Origin: Micromonospora sp. WMMD1155
Lineage (GTDB): Bacteria; Actinomycetota; Actinomycetes; Mycobacteriales; Micromonosporaceae
Reading direction: 5' to 3'
Length of the DNA stretch: 64,000 bases
NCBI RefSeq assembly: GCF_029581275.1
Contig: NZ_CP120742.1
Location: 1,896,501-1,960,500, forward strand
Each line of letters opens with the position of its first letter. The stretch's first letter is position 1. This document shows, piece after piece, positions 55,788 through 64,000 of this stretch. The notes under the pieces are model-generated. The model was not told where the DNA came from and did no database searches. It saw only the letters and a program-made list of their open reading frames with translations. A program made the translations under genes and the position numbers.

Positions 55788-56675
55788 TCACCACGGGCCG
55801 AAGGCCCGGTCGCCGGTGGCGGAGATCGCCGCGCACAGCTCCTCCAGGTCGGTGCCGGTGGTCTGGGCGAGCGCCCGGACGGTGAGCGGGATCAGGTACG
55901 AGGCGTTGGGTCGCCCTCGGTGCGGCGTCGGGGTGAGGTACGGGGCGTCGGTCTCCACCAGGATCTGGTCGACGGGGGTGAGCGCGGCGGCCGCACGCAG
56001 CGCGGCGGCGCTGCCGAAGGTGACGGTGCCGGCGAAGCTGAGCAGGTAACCACGGCGGACGCACTCGCGGGCGAACTCGGCGTCACCGGAGAAGCAGTGC
56101 AGCACCACCCGGTCCGGAGCGCCCTCGTCGTCGAGGATCCGCAGCACGTCGGCGTGGGCGTCCCGGTCGTGGATGACCAACGCCTTGCCGTACCGCTTGG
56201 CGATGGCGATGTGCGCCCGGAAGCTCTCCTCCTGCGCGGCACGCCCTTCGTCGCCGGTCCGGAAGAAGTCCATCCCGGTCTCGCCGATCCCCCGGACCCG
56301 CTCGCGGGCGGCCAGCGACTCGATCTGCCGCAGCGCCTCGTCGAGGTCGCTCAGCCGGGGCGCCTCGTTGGGGTGCAGGGCGACGGTGGCCAGCACCGCG
56401 GGATACCGCTCGGCGGTGTCCGCGCCCCACCGGGACGAGGCGACGTCGACGCCCACCTGGACCAGCCGGTCCACCCCGACCTCGGTGGCCAGCTCGATGG
56501 CCACCGCGACCGGATCGTCGGCCGGTCCGCCGCCGGGCACACCGGCTTCGCTGACCGTGATGTCCAGGTGGGTGTGGCTGTCCAGTACCGCCCGGGGCAG
56601 CGGCTCGGGGGCGGGCGGAAATTCTCCGGCCCGCCGCGCGGCGCGCTCTCGGCGCGATTCAGTGGGCTCGCTCAT
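55788..56675 (-). CDS. tatD: TatD-family metal-dependent hydrolase
   Basis: The 295-residue amidohydrolase-fold protein has LDSHTHLDI near residue 35, [10 protein letters not shown] near 135, [13 protein letters not shown] near 165, [10 protein letters not shown] near 190 and ETDAPYLTP near 240. These are the family's metal ligands. Members act as 3'-5' DNases or in quality control. ATG at 56675 is chosen as the first Met after a non-conserved stretch. First gene of the tatD-rsmA-ispE group. Confidence 0.92.
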   Translation of the reverse strand: MSEPTESRRERAARRAGEFPPAPEPLPRAVLDSHTHLDITVSEAGVPGGGPADDPVAVAIELATEVGVDRLVQVGVDVASSRWGADTAERYPAVLATVALHPNEAPRLSDLDEALRQIESLAARERVRGIGETGMDFFRTGDEGRAAQEESFRAHIAIAKRYGKALVIHDRDAHADVLRILDDEGAPDRVVLHCFSGDAEFARECVRRGYLLSFAGTVTFGSAAALRAAAALTPVDQILVETDAPYLTPTPHRGRPNASYLIPLTVRALAQTTGTDLEELCAAISATGDRAFGPW

Positions 56676-56818
56676 CAGCGACAGCCTTACACACCGGGCC
56701 TGTCCATCTGCCCGCCACCCGACGTTCACCTCGACTACGCCGCGCGACTCTACCGTCGCCGGGGAGCGAGCGAACCGGGTCGGCAGGGCATCTCGTCGAG
56801 GGAGAGGGAGACGGCGGC

Positions 56819-58066
56819 ATGAGCCTCACCCCCCAGACCGGCGGGGCCGCCGGCGAACGTACCGGGCTGCACGTGGCGTTCGGCGGCGGCGTGTACCCGG
56901 CCGAGGAGATCGCCCGGGGCGCCGCGTACGAGCTGTTCAGCGCCGACGAGGTGGCCGGCTTCGAGTGGGCGCCCCGACCCGGCAGCGCGCTGCCGTGGCG
57001 TCGGTTCGTGCACGTCAGCGAGGTGACCGCGGTGCACGGGGCCGGCGAGCCGGCCGACGAGCCGGAGCACCCGCTGATGATGCCCGCGCACCGCGAGCGG
57101 GGTTGGGCGTACCTGCACCAGCTCAGCCAGCAGCCGGCCGCCGCGGGTGACCCGGTGCTGGCGGCGGCGCGGGCGTCGGCGGTGGTCCGGCGGGGCACCC
57201 GGATGGTGAAGGTGCTCTCCGCTCAGCAGCTCGCCGGCTACGTGCGGGGCTGGCTGCCGCACGGCTTCTGCTACCGCGAGTACGACGTGGCGCACCTGCG
57301 TACGCCCGCGACGACGACGGTGCTGCGCACCGACGGTGACGTCGGCCGGGACGGGCCGGAGGTGGCGTACGCGCTGCGGTGGCGGGCGTCCGACCCGGGC
57401 GACTACGACGTGCCGGTGGGCGAGGCGCACCGCGGTCTGACCGCGCTGGCGTCCCGGGACCGGCTCGGTGCGCCGGTGCTGGGCACGGGCTTCGTGCCGA
57501 GCAACGGTCAGCTCATCCCGGAGTTCATCACCCGCGACTTCGCCGATCTGCCGATGCCGGCGAACGCCGCCCTGATCGCGTACCCGGCGGAGGGGGTGGA
57601 GGTGGTGCTCTACACCTACCAGGCCGAGCAGCGCGGATGGCTGCGGATGGTGGGCCCGCAGTGGCGGCACCTGCTGGCCGGTGTGCCGGGTCTCTCGCCG
57701 GACCAGGAGTACGTGCCGAACGGGGACGCGCCGCGCTCCACCCAGCTGGTGGGTCTCTACGGCGACAACGAGTACGAGGCGGTGGCCGACCTGCCCGGCG
57801 GGTTCCGGGTGCTGGCGATGACCCGGGCGGCCCGTTACCCGGTGGACGCGGTGGCCCGCCGGGTCCGGTTCGCCCAGTGGCGGGGCGTGCCCTGCCTGGT
57901 GCTGCGGGAGGAGGCCGGGTGGTTGCGGGTACGCCTGCGCTTCCCGAACCCGGAGGCGGTGGTGACGACCGGCGCGCAGTGCCACGAACGGGGCGTCTAC
58001 GAGGCGTGGGCGCTGGGCACCGAGGTGACCGACGACCAGGTGATGGACACCCGGTACGCGATGTGA
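56819..58066 (+). CDS. Uncharacterised 415-residue protein
   Basis: No known family is recognised. The sequence is well balanced and typical in codon use, so it is a real gene. It begins MSLTPQTGGAAGERTG and has LHVAFGGGVYPAEEIARGAAYELFSADEVAGFEW. The middle has GYVRGWLPHGFCYREYDVAHL, and the later part has VVLYTYQAEQRGWLRMVG, VGLYGDNEYEAVADL and RRVRFAQWRGVPCLVLREEAGWLRVRL. There are no membrane segments. GAGAGGGAGACGGCGGC precedes ATG at 56819. It is divergent from tatD and convergent with metG, with a hairpin between. Confidence 0.7.
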   Translation: MSLTPQTGGAAGERTGLHVAFGGGVYPAEEIARGAAYELFSADEVAGFEWAPRPGSALPWRRFVHVSEVTAVHGAGEPADEPEHPLMMPAHRERGWAYLHQLSQQPAAAGDPVLAAARASAVVRRGTRMVKVLSAQQLAGYVRGWLPHGFCYREYDVAHLRTPATTTVLRTDGDVGRDGPEVAYALRWRASDPGDYDVPVGEAHRGLTALASRDRLGAPVLGTGFVPSNGQLIPEFITRDFADLPMPANAALIAYPAEGVEVVLYTYQAEQRGWLRMVGPQWRHLLAGVPGLSPDQEYVPNGDAPRSTQLVGLYGDNEYEAVADLPGGFRVLAMTRAARYPVDAVARRVRFAQWRGVPCLVLREEAGWLRVRLRFPNPEAVVTTGAQCHERGVYEAWALGTEVTDDQVMDTRYAM

Positions 58067-58070
58067 CGCC

Positions 58071-58100
58071 GCGCGGCGGCAGAACCGGCTGCCGCCGCGC
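58071..58100. terminator. Bidirectional hairpin between the orphan gene and metG
   Basis: GCGCGGCGGCAG (58071-58082) pairs perfectly with CTGCCGCCGCGC (58089-58100). It lies between convergent stops, four bases after the orphan gene's stop, and should serve both strands. Confidence 0.78.
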
Positions 58101-58109
58101 GTCACACTG

Positions 58110-59912
58110 TCATCCGGCCAGCCGGGCCAGCTCCTCGTCGACGATCGACGGGGCGAGCTTGCGGAACACCGGCTTCGGCGCCGCCAGCGGCCGGCCCACC
58201 TCGATCGGCACCGACTCCCAGCGCGCGCCGACCGTGTAGTCACCGGTGAGCACCGGGTACGCCGGCCCGCCGTCCAGGTCGTCGACCTGCTCGATGACGG
58301 GCATGGGTGCGTGCACACCGGTGCCGCCGAGCAGCTCGTACACCTGCTGCGCGGAATGCGGCAGGAACGGGGTGAGCAGCGTGTTGGCGTCGCTGATCAC
58401 CTGGAGGGCGACGTGCAGGATGGTGCCCATCCGGGGCTTGTCCGCCTCGCCCTTGAGCTTCCACGGTGCCTGCTCGGAGAGGTACTTGTTGGCCTCGGCG
58501 ACCACCTTCATGGCCTCACCGATGGCCTGCTTCTGCCGGTGCCGGCCGATCAGGTCACCGACCGTGGCGAACCCGGCCCGGGCCACCGCGAGCAGCGCCT
58601 CGTCGGCCTCGGTGAGCCCGGCCGGGTCGACCGGCGGGATCGCGCCGAAGTTCTTCGCCGCCATGGAGACGCACCGGTTGACCAGGTTGCCCCAGCCGGC
58701 GACCAACTCGTCGTTGTTGCGGCGGAGGAACTCGGCCCAGGTGAAGTCGGTGTCGTTGCTCTCCGGGCCGGCGGCGGCGATGAAGTAGCGCAACGCGTCC
58801 GCGTCGTATCGCTCCAGGAAGTCCCGGACGTAGATGACCACCTTGCGGGACGAGGAGAACTTGCGCCCCTCCATGGTCAGGTACTCACTGGAGACGACCT
58901 CGGTGGGCAGGTTGAGCCGACCCAGCTCGCCCGGCTCACCGTCGCGGGAGCCCGCACCGGAGTAGCCGGAGAGCAGCGCCGGCCAGATCACCGAGTGGAA
59001 GACGATGTTGTCCTTGCCCATGAAGTAGTAGGACCGGGCGTCCTTGCCGGCGTCGTCGGTCGACCACCACTTCCGCCACGCCTCGGGGTCGCCGGAGCGG
59101 CGGGCCCACTCGATCGAGGCGGACAGGTAGCCGATCACCGCGTCGAACCAGACGTAGATCCGCTTGTCCGACCGGTCCCGCCAGCCGTCCAGCGGGATGG
59201 GCACACCCCACTCCAGGTCCCTGGTGATCGCCCGGGGCTGGAGGTCGTCGAGCAGGTTGCGGGAGAACCGCAGCACGTTCGGCCGCCACCCCTCGCGGGT
59301 GTCCAGCCACTGCCGCAGCACGTCGGCCAGGGCGGGCAGGTCGAGGAAGAAGTGCTCGGTCTCGACGAACTTCGGGGCCTCGCCGTTGATCCGCGACTTC
59401 GGGTTGATCAGGTCGATCGGGTCGAGCTGGTTGCCGCAGTTGTCGCACTGGTCGCCCCGGGCGCTGTCGTACCCGCAGATCGGGCAGGTGCCCTCGATGT
59501 AACGGTCGGGCAGGGTGCGCCCGGTGGACGGGGAGATGGCCCCCATCGTGGTCTTCGGCACGATGTAGCCGTTGCGGTACATCCCCTCGAACAACTCCTG
59601 CACCACCGCGTAGTGGTTGCGGGTGGTGGTGCGGGTGAACAGGTCGTAGGAGAGGCCCAGGCCGTGCAGGTCCTCGACGATCACCCTGTTGTACCGGTCG
59701 GCCAGCTCGCGCGGGGTGACCCCGTCGGCGTCGGCCTGCACCTGGATGGGGGTGCCGTGCTCGTCGGTGCCGGAGACCATGAGCACGTCGTGGCCGGCCA
59801 TCCGCATGTACCGGGCGAAGACGTCGGAGGGAACGCCGAAACCGGAGACGTGGCCGATGTGGCGGGGGCCGTTGGCGTACGGCCAGGCCACTGCCGCGAG
59901 AACGTGACTCAT
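58110..59912 (-). CDS. metG: Methionyl-tRNA synthetase
   Basis: It charges initiator and elongator tRNA-Met. The 600-residue class I enzyme has [17 protein letters not shown] near residue 10 (HIGH), a zinc knuckle [18 protein letters not shown] near 145 and KFSSSRK (KMSKS position) near 350. ATG at 59912 is chosen. The frame stays open far upstream as a shadow of the divergent gene. No strong Shine-Dalgarno is seen, so the message may be short-leadered. No C-terminal tRNA-binding domain is present, as in many actinobacteria. Confidence 0.97.
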   Translation of the reverse strand: MSHVLAAVAWPYANGPRHIGHVSGFGVPSDVFARYMRMAGHDVLMVSGTDEHGTPIQVQADADGVTPRELADRYNRVIVEDLHGLGLSYDLFTRTTTRNHYAVVQELFEGMYRNGYIVPKTTMGAISPSTGRTLPDRYIEGTCPICGYDSARGDQCDNCGNQLDPIDLINPKSRINGEAPKFVETEHFFLDLPALADVLRQWLDTREGWRPNVLRFSRNLLDDLQPRAITRDLEWGVPIPLDGWRDRSDKRIYVWFDAVIGYLSASIEWARRSGDPEAWRKWWSTDDAGKDARSYYFMGKDNIVFHSVIWPALLSGYSGAGSRDGEPGELGRLNLPTEVVSSEYLTMEGRKFSSSRKVVIYVRDFLERYDADALRYFIAAAGPESNDTDFTWAEFLRRNNDELVAGWGNLVNRCVSMAAKNFGAIPPVDPAGLTEADEALLAVARAGFATVGDLIGRHRQKQAIGEAMKVVAEANKYLSEQAPWKLKGEADKPRMGTILHVALQVISDANTLLTPFLPHSAQQVYELLGGTGVHAPMPVIEQVDDLDGGPAYPVLTGDYTVGARWESVPIEVGRPLAAPKPVFRKLAPSIVDEELARLAG

Positions 59913-60061
59913 GAGCAGCAAGCCTAGTGACCCGTCCGGGGCGCCCGCGAACCAATGGGGGGTGCCGCGCCAGCGGACCGGGCCGACCACCTCGACCAAT
60001 GGTCCGATTTGTCGCCGACACGCGGCCGAGCTGCCGGTTCCGGCCCCCGGACCGGTGTGCA

Positions 60062-61219
60062 ATGAACATCGTGACTGGCAGACGAGCGGCACGGGAGCAC
60101 GAGGACCGTAGCACCGGGCCGGCGGTCGACGACCCCGTCCCCGATTCGGCACCGCCCCGGAGTGCCGGGGTAGCACCGCAGCCCCGGTTGGTGCCCGGCA
60201 CCGATCCGGGTTCCACGGCACGGCCCGGCAGCGATCCGGGTTCCACGGCACGGCCCAGTCCCATCCCCCGGCCGAAACCCACCGACCGGACCGGGGCCGA
60301 CCGGCCGGAGACACCGCAGCGGACCGCGTCGTCCGGACACGCCGCCACTCCCGCCCGGCCCGCGCCGACCGCGCCGACACCCACCCCGGCCCGGCCGACG
60401 CCGGCGGCACCAGCACCGAGCCCGGCCCGACCCGGCCCGCCGGGCCCGACAGTCGACTCGGCGGCCGCCGCCAGCGAGGCCGTCGAGGTGGAGCCGACCA
60501 CCGGGGCTCCGGTGGACGCGGTGCCGCGTCGCGTGCCCGTCCGGCAGCAGGGCCGCCGGCATCGGGGCCGACGGGTGGAGAGCGACGCACCGGACGACGA
60601 CGTCGCCTCCTGGGCGCCGATCGAGGAGGTGCACTGGGACGGCACCCCGGTCCGCGCGGAACCGGAACCGGACCGGGACCGGGACTCCCGCCCGTCGCGA
60701 CGCCGGACACCCGGCCGGGCCGCCCCGCCGCCCGACCCGCTGCCCGGCCTCGCCACGCTGGTGGCGCTGAGCCTGGCCGCGGCCTTCTTCGCCTGGGTCA
60801 GCGCCGGTCCGTTCTGGCTGGCGGTGGGGCACGCCCGAGCGGGCACCGTGGTGATCGACGGCTGCACCGGCGACGGGCTCACCCAGCGGTGCCGGGGCAC
60901 GTTCACGGCGCAGGACGGGCGGTTCATCGCGCACGGGATACGGGTGAGCGGGGTGTCCGACGCCGCGAAGGCGACCGGTACGGCGCTGTCGGCGCGAATG
61001 ACCGGCCCGGACGCGACGACCGCGTACGCCGACACCGGCTTGGGTCGGCACCTGCGCTGGCTGCCCGGCCTGCTGGTGGTGCTGGGCTGCACCGCCGGCA
61101 TCGTCAGGTGGACCGGGTCGGCCCGGCTGCCCGGCCGTCGGCACCGCCGCTGGGCGGTGGCCGCCGCCGTCGCCGGCCCCGTGATCATCACAGTCGGTTT
61201 CCTGGCCGCCGCCTGGTGA
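60062..61219 (+). CDS. Proline-rich two-helix membrane protein
   Basis: The roughly 385-residue protein has a Pro/Ala/Thr-rich N-terminal half (about 1-230, including [18 protein letters not shown]), then a charged [14 protein letters not shown] stretch. A membrane helix follows near 245 ([17 protein letters not shown]), then a roughly 90-residue external loop with two Cys (GCTGDGL and RCRGTF), and two helices at the end. ATG at 60062 or GTG at 60071 are possible starts. No family is recognised. The disordered region contains a 30-bp tandem duplication. Confidence 0.65.
   Translation: MNIVTGRRAAREHEDRSTGPAVDDPVPDSAPPRSAGVAPQPRLVPGTDPGSTARPGSDPGSTARPSPIPRPKPTDRTGADRPETPQRTASSGHAATPARPAPTAPTPTPARPTPAAPAPSPARPGPPGPTVDSAAAASEAVEVEPTTGAPVDAVPRRVPVRQQGRRHRGRRVESDAPDDDVASWAPIEEVHWDGTPVRAEPEPDRDRDSRPSRRRTPGRAAPPPDPLPGLATLVALSLAAAFFAWVSAGPFWLAVGHARAGTVVIDGCTGDGLTQRCRGTFTAQDGRFIAHGIRVSGVSDAAKATGTALSARMTGPDATTAYADTGLGRHLRWLPGLLVVLGCTAGIVRWTGSARLPGRRHRRWAVAAAVAGPVIITVGFLAAAW
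60202..60256. repeat. 30-bp period tandem duplication in the proline-rich gene
   Basis: CGATCCGGGTTCCACGGCAC plus five further bases at 60202-60226 recurs exactly at 60232-60256. It encodes two copies of DPGSTARP, so the unit is 10 codons and in frame. It looks recent, because the copies are identical at every base seen. Confidence 0.7.
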
Positions 61220-61237
61220 GCGGGTGGCCGCCGAGGG

Positions 61238-62086
61238 TCAGCTGTGCACGATCGTGTAGACGTCCCGGCGGCGCAGCGCGTACTCGGTGGCGACTTCGGT
61301 GATGGCGTCCCGGCGGGACCGGCCGGCGGCCTCCCGCTCGGCGACCGCCGCGCGCAGGGTGTCGTCGTCCGGGCGTTCCGGGGCGGTGACCGGCGCTCCG
61401 GCCACCACCACTGTGATCTCTCCGCGCGGGTCTCCCTCGGCGGCCCACCGGGCCAGCTCGCCGAGCGGACGGCGGAGCACCTCCTCGTAGGTCTTGGTGA
61501 GTTCGCGGCAGAGCGCGGCCGGTCGGTCCGCGCCGAACGCGTCGGCGAGATCGGCGAGAGCCGCACCGATCCGGTGCGGGGCCTCGAAGAAGACGAGGGT
61601 GCGTTCCTCGGCGGCGAGCGCGCGCAGCCGGGACCGGCGGGCACCGGGGGTGCGGGGCAGGAAGCCCTCGAAGCAGAACCGGTCGCAGGGCAGACCGGAG
61701 ACCGCCAGCGCGGTGGTGACCGCGCTCGGCCCGGGGGCGACGGTGACCGGCGCCCCGGCGTCCAACGCGGCGCGGACCAGCCGGTAACCGGGGTCGGAGA
61801 CGCTCGGCATCCCCCCGTCGGTGACCAGGGCCACCACGTACCCGCCGAGGATGACCTCGACCAGCTCCGGGGTGCGCCGCTCCTCGTTGCCCTCGAAGTA
61901 CGAGACGATGCGACCGCCGACGGTGACGTCGAGGTCGCGGGCCAGCCGGGTGAGCCGGCGGGTGTCCTCCGCCGCGACCACGTCGGCGCTGCTCAGGACC
62001 TCGCGGAAGCGGGCCGAGGCGTCGGCGGCGTTGCCGAGCGGGGCACCGAGCAGGACCAGGCGCCCAGCTTCGGACATTTCACCCAC
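61238..62086 (-). CDS. rsmI: 16S rRNA (cytidine(1402)-2'-O)-methyltransferase
   Basis: It 2'-O-methylates C1402 of 16S rRNA. The 282-residue protein has LVLLGAPLGNAADASAR near the start (the usual LGTPIGN is LGAPLGN here), AAEDTRR near 40, ALVTDGGMPSVSDPGYRLV near 85 and GFLPRTPGARRSRL near 130. GTG at 62086 follows GGAG by eight bases. An ATG three codons further in is an alternative. It is divergent from the mannosyltransferase gene. Confidence 0.93.
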   Translation of the reverse strand: MGEMSEAGRLVLLGAPLGNAADASARFREVLSSADVVAAEDTRRLTRLARDLDVTVGGRIVSYFEGNEERRTPELVEVILGGYVVALVTDGGMPSVSDPGYRLVRAALDAGAPVTVAPGPSAVTTALAVSGLPCDRFCFEGFLPRTPGARRSRLRALAAEERTLVFFEAPHRIGAALADLADAFGADRPAALCRELTKTYEEVLRRPLGELARWAAEGDPRGEITVVVAGAPVTAPERPDDDTLRAAVAEREAAGRSRRDAITEVATEYALRRRDVYTIVHS

Positions 62087-62170
62087 GGATTCGTCTCCTT
62101 CATCGACAGCGAATACCGGTATCAGGGACGACGGGCGCCACCGGACACGTTGGCAGCCTACGATCGCCGG

Positions 62171-63886
62171 GTGACGAGTGCGTCGACAGCGCAGAGCCCG
62201 AGCGCCGAGCCGGCCAAGATGGTCGAGGTGACCGGCGATCCCAGCCCCAGCCAGGAGCCGACGGCACCGGGTGCCGACGGCGGCGGCGTGTCCGCCGTGG
62301 TCCGGCGGAGGTTCGCCACCGTCGACACCAAACTGGACCGGTTCTCCTGGCTGGCCACGGCGGTGGTGGTGGCCATCGCGGCGATCCTGCGCTTCGTCGG
62401 GCTGTCCAGCCCGAAGGGCAAGATCTTCGACGAGACGTACTACGCCAAGGACGCCTACGGGTTGATCAGCCGGGCCGTCGAGTGGAACTACAAGGACAAC
62501 GTCCCGTCGTACGTGGTGCACCCGCCGCTGGGCAAGTGGTTGATCGGCCTCGGCGAGTGGGCCTTCGGCTACCAGGACGCCGAGTCGAAGGTCTCCGTCC
62601 CGGGCCACCTGATCACCACCGCGCCGGAGTTCGGCTGGCGGTTCTCGGCGGCCGTGATCGGCACCCTGTCGGTGCTGCTGCTGGTGCGCATCGGTCGGCG
62701 GATGTTCCACTCGACGGTGCTCGGCTGTGCGGCGGGCCTGCTGCTCGCCCTGGACGGCTTCCATATGGTGCTGTCCCGCGCGGCGCTGCTCGACATCTTC
62801 CTGCTCTTCTTCGTGCTGGCGGCGTTCGGGGCGCTGGTGCTCGACCGGGACGCGCGCCGTCGCCGCTGGGCGCGGGCCCTTGACGACGGGCTCGACCCGA
62901 GCCGGCCGGGCCGGGCCGGCCGACCGCCGACCGGTTGGCGCACCTGGCCGTGGTGGCGACTGGCCGCCGGGGTGCTGCTCGGCTGCGCCTGCGCGGTGAA
63001 GTGGAGCGCTCTGTACTTCGTCCCGGCCTTCGCGCTGCTGGTGCTCCTCTGGGAGGTCGGCGTCCGCCGTTCGGCGGGGGTCCGCCGGCCCTGGCGGGAC
63101 ACCGTGCTCGACGAGCTGCCCTGGGTGGTGCTCGCCGGTGTGCTCATGGTCGGCGCCTACCTGGCCACCTGGACGGGCTGGCTGGTCACCGACGACGGCT
63201 ACTACCGGCTGGCGTCGTCGACGCAGTACGCGACCGACAAGTTGAGCGACCGCCCGGTGATCGGCCCGCTGATCAACCTCTACGAGTACCACCGCGCGGC
63301 GTACGGGTTCCACGCCCAACTCGACGACGCGCACAAGTACCAGTCCTGGCCGTGGCAGTGGCTGCTGCTCGGTCGCCCGGTGGCGTTCCACTACGCCAGT
63401 GACGGCGCGTGCGGCGCGCCGACCTGTGCCTCTGAGATCCTGCTGCTCGGCACCCCGCTGCTCTGGTGGTCGTTCCTGCCCGCCCTGGTGGCGCTGGCCT
63501 GGCTCGGCCTGGCCCGTCGGGACTGGCGGGCCGGGGCGATCCTGCTGACCGTGGCGGCCGGGCTGCTGCCGTGGTTCTGGCTCGCCCTCGACGGCCGGAC
63601 GATGTTCTCCTTCTACGCCGCCCCGGCGGTGCCGTTCCTCGTGCTGGCCGTGGTGTACGTGTTGGGCGCGCTGATCGCTCCCGCCGGGGGTGACGTGGGT
63701 GAGGTGGCGCCTTTGGTGCCCGGCGACCCGAGTTACGAACGTCGACTGGTGGGCAGCATCGCCGCCGGGGCGTACGTGTTGCTGGTGGGGCTCTGCTTCG
63801 CGTACTTCTATCCGATCTTCGTCGGCAAGGTGATCCCGTACTCGGACTGGCTGTCCCGGATGTGGCTCGACGGTCGGTGGATATAA
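62171..63886 (+). CDS. Protein O-mannosyltransferase (Pmt/GT39 family)
   Basis: The 571-residue membrane enzyme moves mannose from polyprenyl phosphate mannose to secreted proteins. About ten helices are visible. The first external loop has IFDETYYAKDAY near residue 80, where Asp-Glu is catalytic in the family, and HPPLGKWLIG near 115. ALLDIFLLFFVL and PWFWLALDGRTMFSFYAAPAVPF follow. GTG at 62171 is chosen, with GCCGG upstream. The longer frame overlaps rsmI. A strong terminator follows. Confidence 0.93.
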   Translation: MTSASTAQSPSAEPAKMVEVTGDPSPSQEPTAPGADGGGVSAVVRRRFATVDTKLDRFSWLATAVVVAIAAILRFVGLSSPKGKIFDETYYAKDAYGLISRAVEWNYKDNVPSYVVHPPLGKWLIGLGEWAFGYQDAESKVSVPGHLITTAPEFGWRFSAAVIGTLSVLLLVRIGRRMFHSTVLGCAAGLLLALDGFHMVLSRAALLDIFLLFFVLAAFGALVLDRDARRRRWARALDDGLDPSRPGRAGRPPTGWRTWPWWRLAAGVLLGCACAVKWSALYFVPAFALLVLLWEVGVRRSAGVRRPWRDTVLDELPWVVLAGVLMVGAYLATWTGWLVTDDGYYRLASSTQYATDKLSDRPVIGPLINLYEYHRAAYGFHAQLDDAHKYQSWPWQWLLLGRPVAFHYASDGACGAPTCASEILLLGTPLLWWSFLPALVALAWLGLARRDWRAGAILLTVAAGLLPWFWLALDGRTMFSFYAAPAVPFLVLAVVYVLGALIAPAGGDVGEVAPLVPGDPSYERRLVGSIAAGAYVLLVGLCFAYFYPIFVGKVIPYSDWLSRMWLDGRWI

Positions 63887-63919
63887 GCACCGACAGGCGA
63901 CGCGCCGCACAGCGCGACG

Positions 63920-63957
63920 AATAAGGGCCCGCACGCTTCGGCGTGCGGGCCCTTATT
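63920..63957. terminator. Hairpin terminator after the mannosyltransferase gene
   Basis: AATAAGGGCCCGCACGC (63920-63936) pairs perfectly over 17 bp with 63941-63957 around a TTCG tetraloop, ending in TTATT. It is the strongest terminator in the window. The final 43 bases hold no visible gene. Confidence 0.9.
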
Positions 63958-64000
63958 GAACAAAGACGCGCGCCCCGATCGCCTGCCACGGGGGAAGCGG

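Noticed and set aside
58110..60710. 866-residue version of metG
   Set aside because: The extra N-terminus is a shadow of the divergent proline-rich gene. The HIGH motif sits at the N-terminus when ATG 59912 is used.
62087..63934. Upstream extension of the rsmI frame
   Set aside because: It runs antisense through the mannosyltransferase gene and has shadow composition. GTG 62086 has a ribosome binding site.

Overview
The window is about 72 percent G+C, dense with genes, rich in GTG starts, and carries an F420-type oxidoreductase, a nitrate-sensing kinase conservon, a cydABDC cluster and DUF742/DUF4383 families. This points to an actinobacterial chromosome of the Micromonosporaceae (Micromonospora/Salinispora type). 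The genus is an inference from gene content and style, not from a marker gene. There is no rRNA operon, CRISPR array, intact insertion sequence or prophage. One tRNA, tRNA-Gln(UUG), is present.

Layout. 0-8.3 kb: a BlaI-type repressor and M56 membrane peptidase, then cydA-cydB-cydD-cydC (cytochrome bd oxidase and its assembly exporter). CTACG-type operator boxes lie in front of both the repressor and cydA. 8.3-12.2 kb: a PadR regulator, an acidic protein of unknown function and a large proline-rich protein with a degenerate IS110-like N-terminus. 12.4-17.5 kb (minus strand): a conservon of sensor kinase, roadblock protein, DUF742 protein and small GTPase. 17.7-30.2 kb: a nucleoside salvage region with a uridine kinase-like protein, adenosine deaminase, thymidine phosphorylase, cytidine deaminase and a BMP-type nucleoside ABC transporter. 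A MarR/F420 oxidoreductase pair and an RlmA-like methyltransferase are set within it. 30-37 kb: LacI and GntR regulators, a YihY membrane protein, a 2'-5' RNA ligase family protein, trpS and a CBS/CorC protein. 37-39.3 kb: galE-galK. 39.4-42.5 kb: cysN-cysD-cysQ (sulfate activation). 42.7-47 kb: pth, rplY, prs, glmU and tRNA-Gln. 47.2-51.3 kb: a possible homing-endonuclease-like protein, an acyl-CoA desaturase, a TetR regulator and two DUF4383 paralogues. 51.4-56.7 kb: ABC-F ATPase, ispE, a Uma2-family protein, rsmA and tatD. 56.8-64 kb: an orphan protein, metG, a proline-rich membrane protein, rsmI and a protein O-mannosyltransferase.

Three observations stand out. First, two intergenic hairpins 27 kb apart share a 26-nt loop (25 of 26 identical, same orientation), while their 20-24 bp perfect stems differ completely in sequence. 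Each lies just downstream of a minus-strand stop codon. Second, the conservon kinase and the convergently encoded IS110-like protein end in the same multi-motif C-terminal module. Third, the cyd operon seems to be controlled by a BlaI/M56 pair through paired CTACG-N6-CGTAG sites.

All functional calls come from reading motifs by eye. No database search was run. Start sites were moved from the longest frame where a ribosome binding site or overlap supported it.
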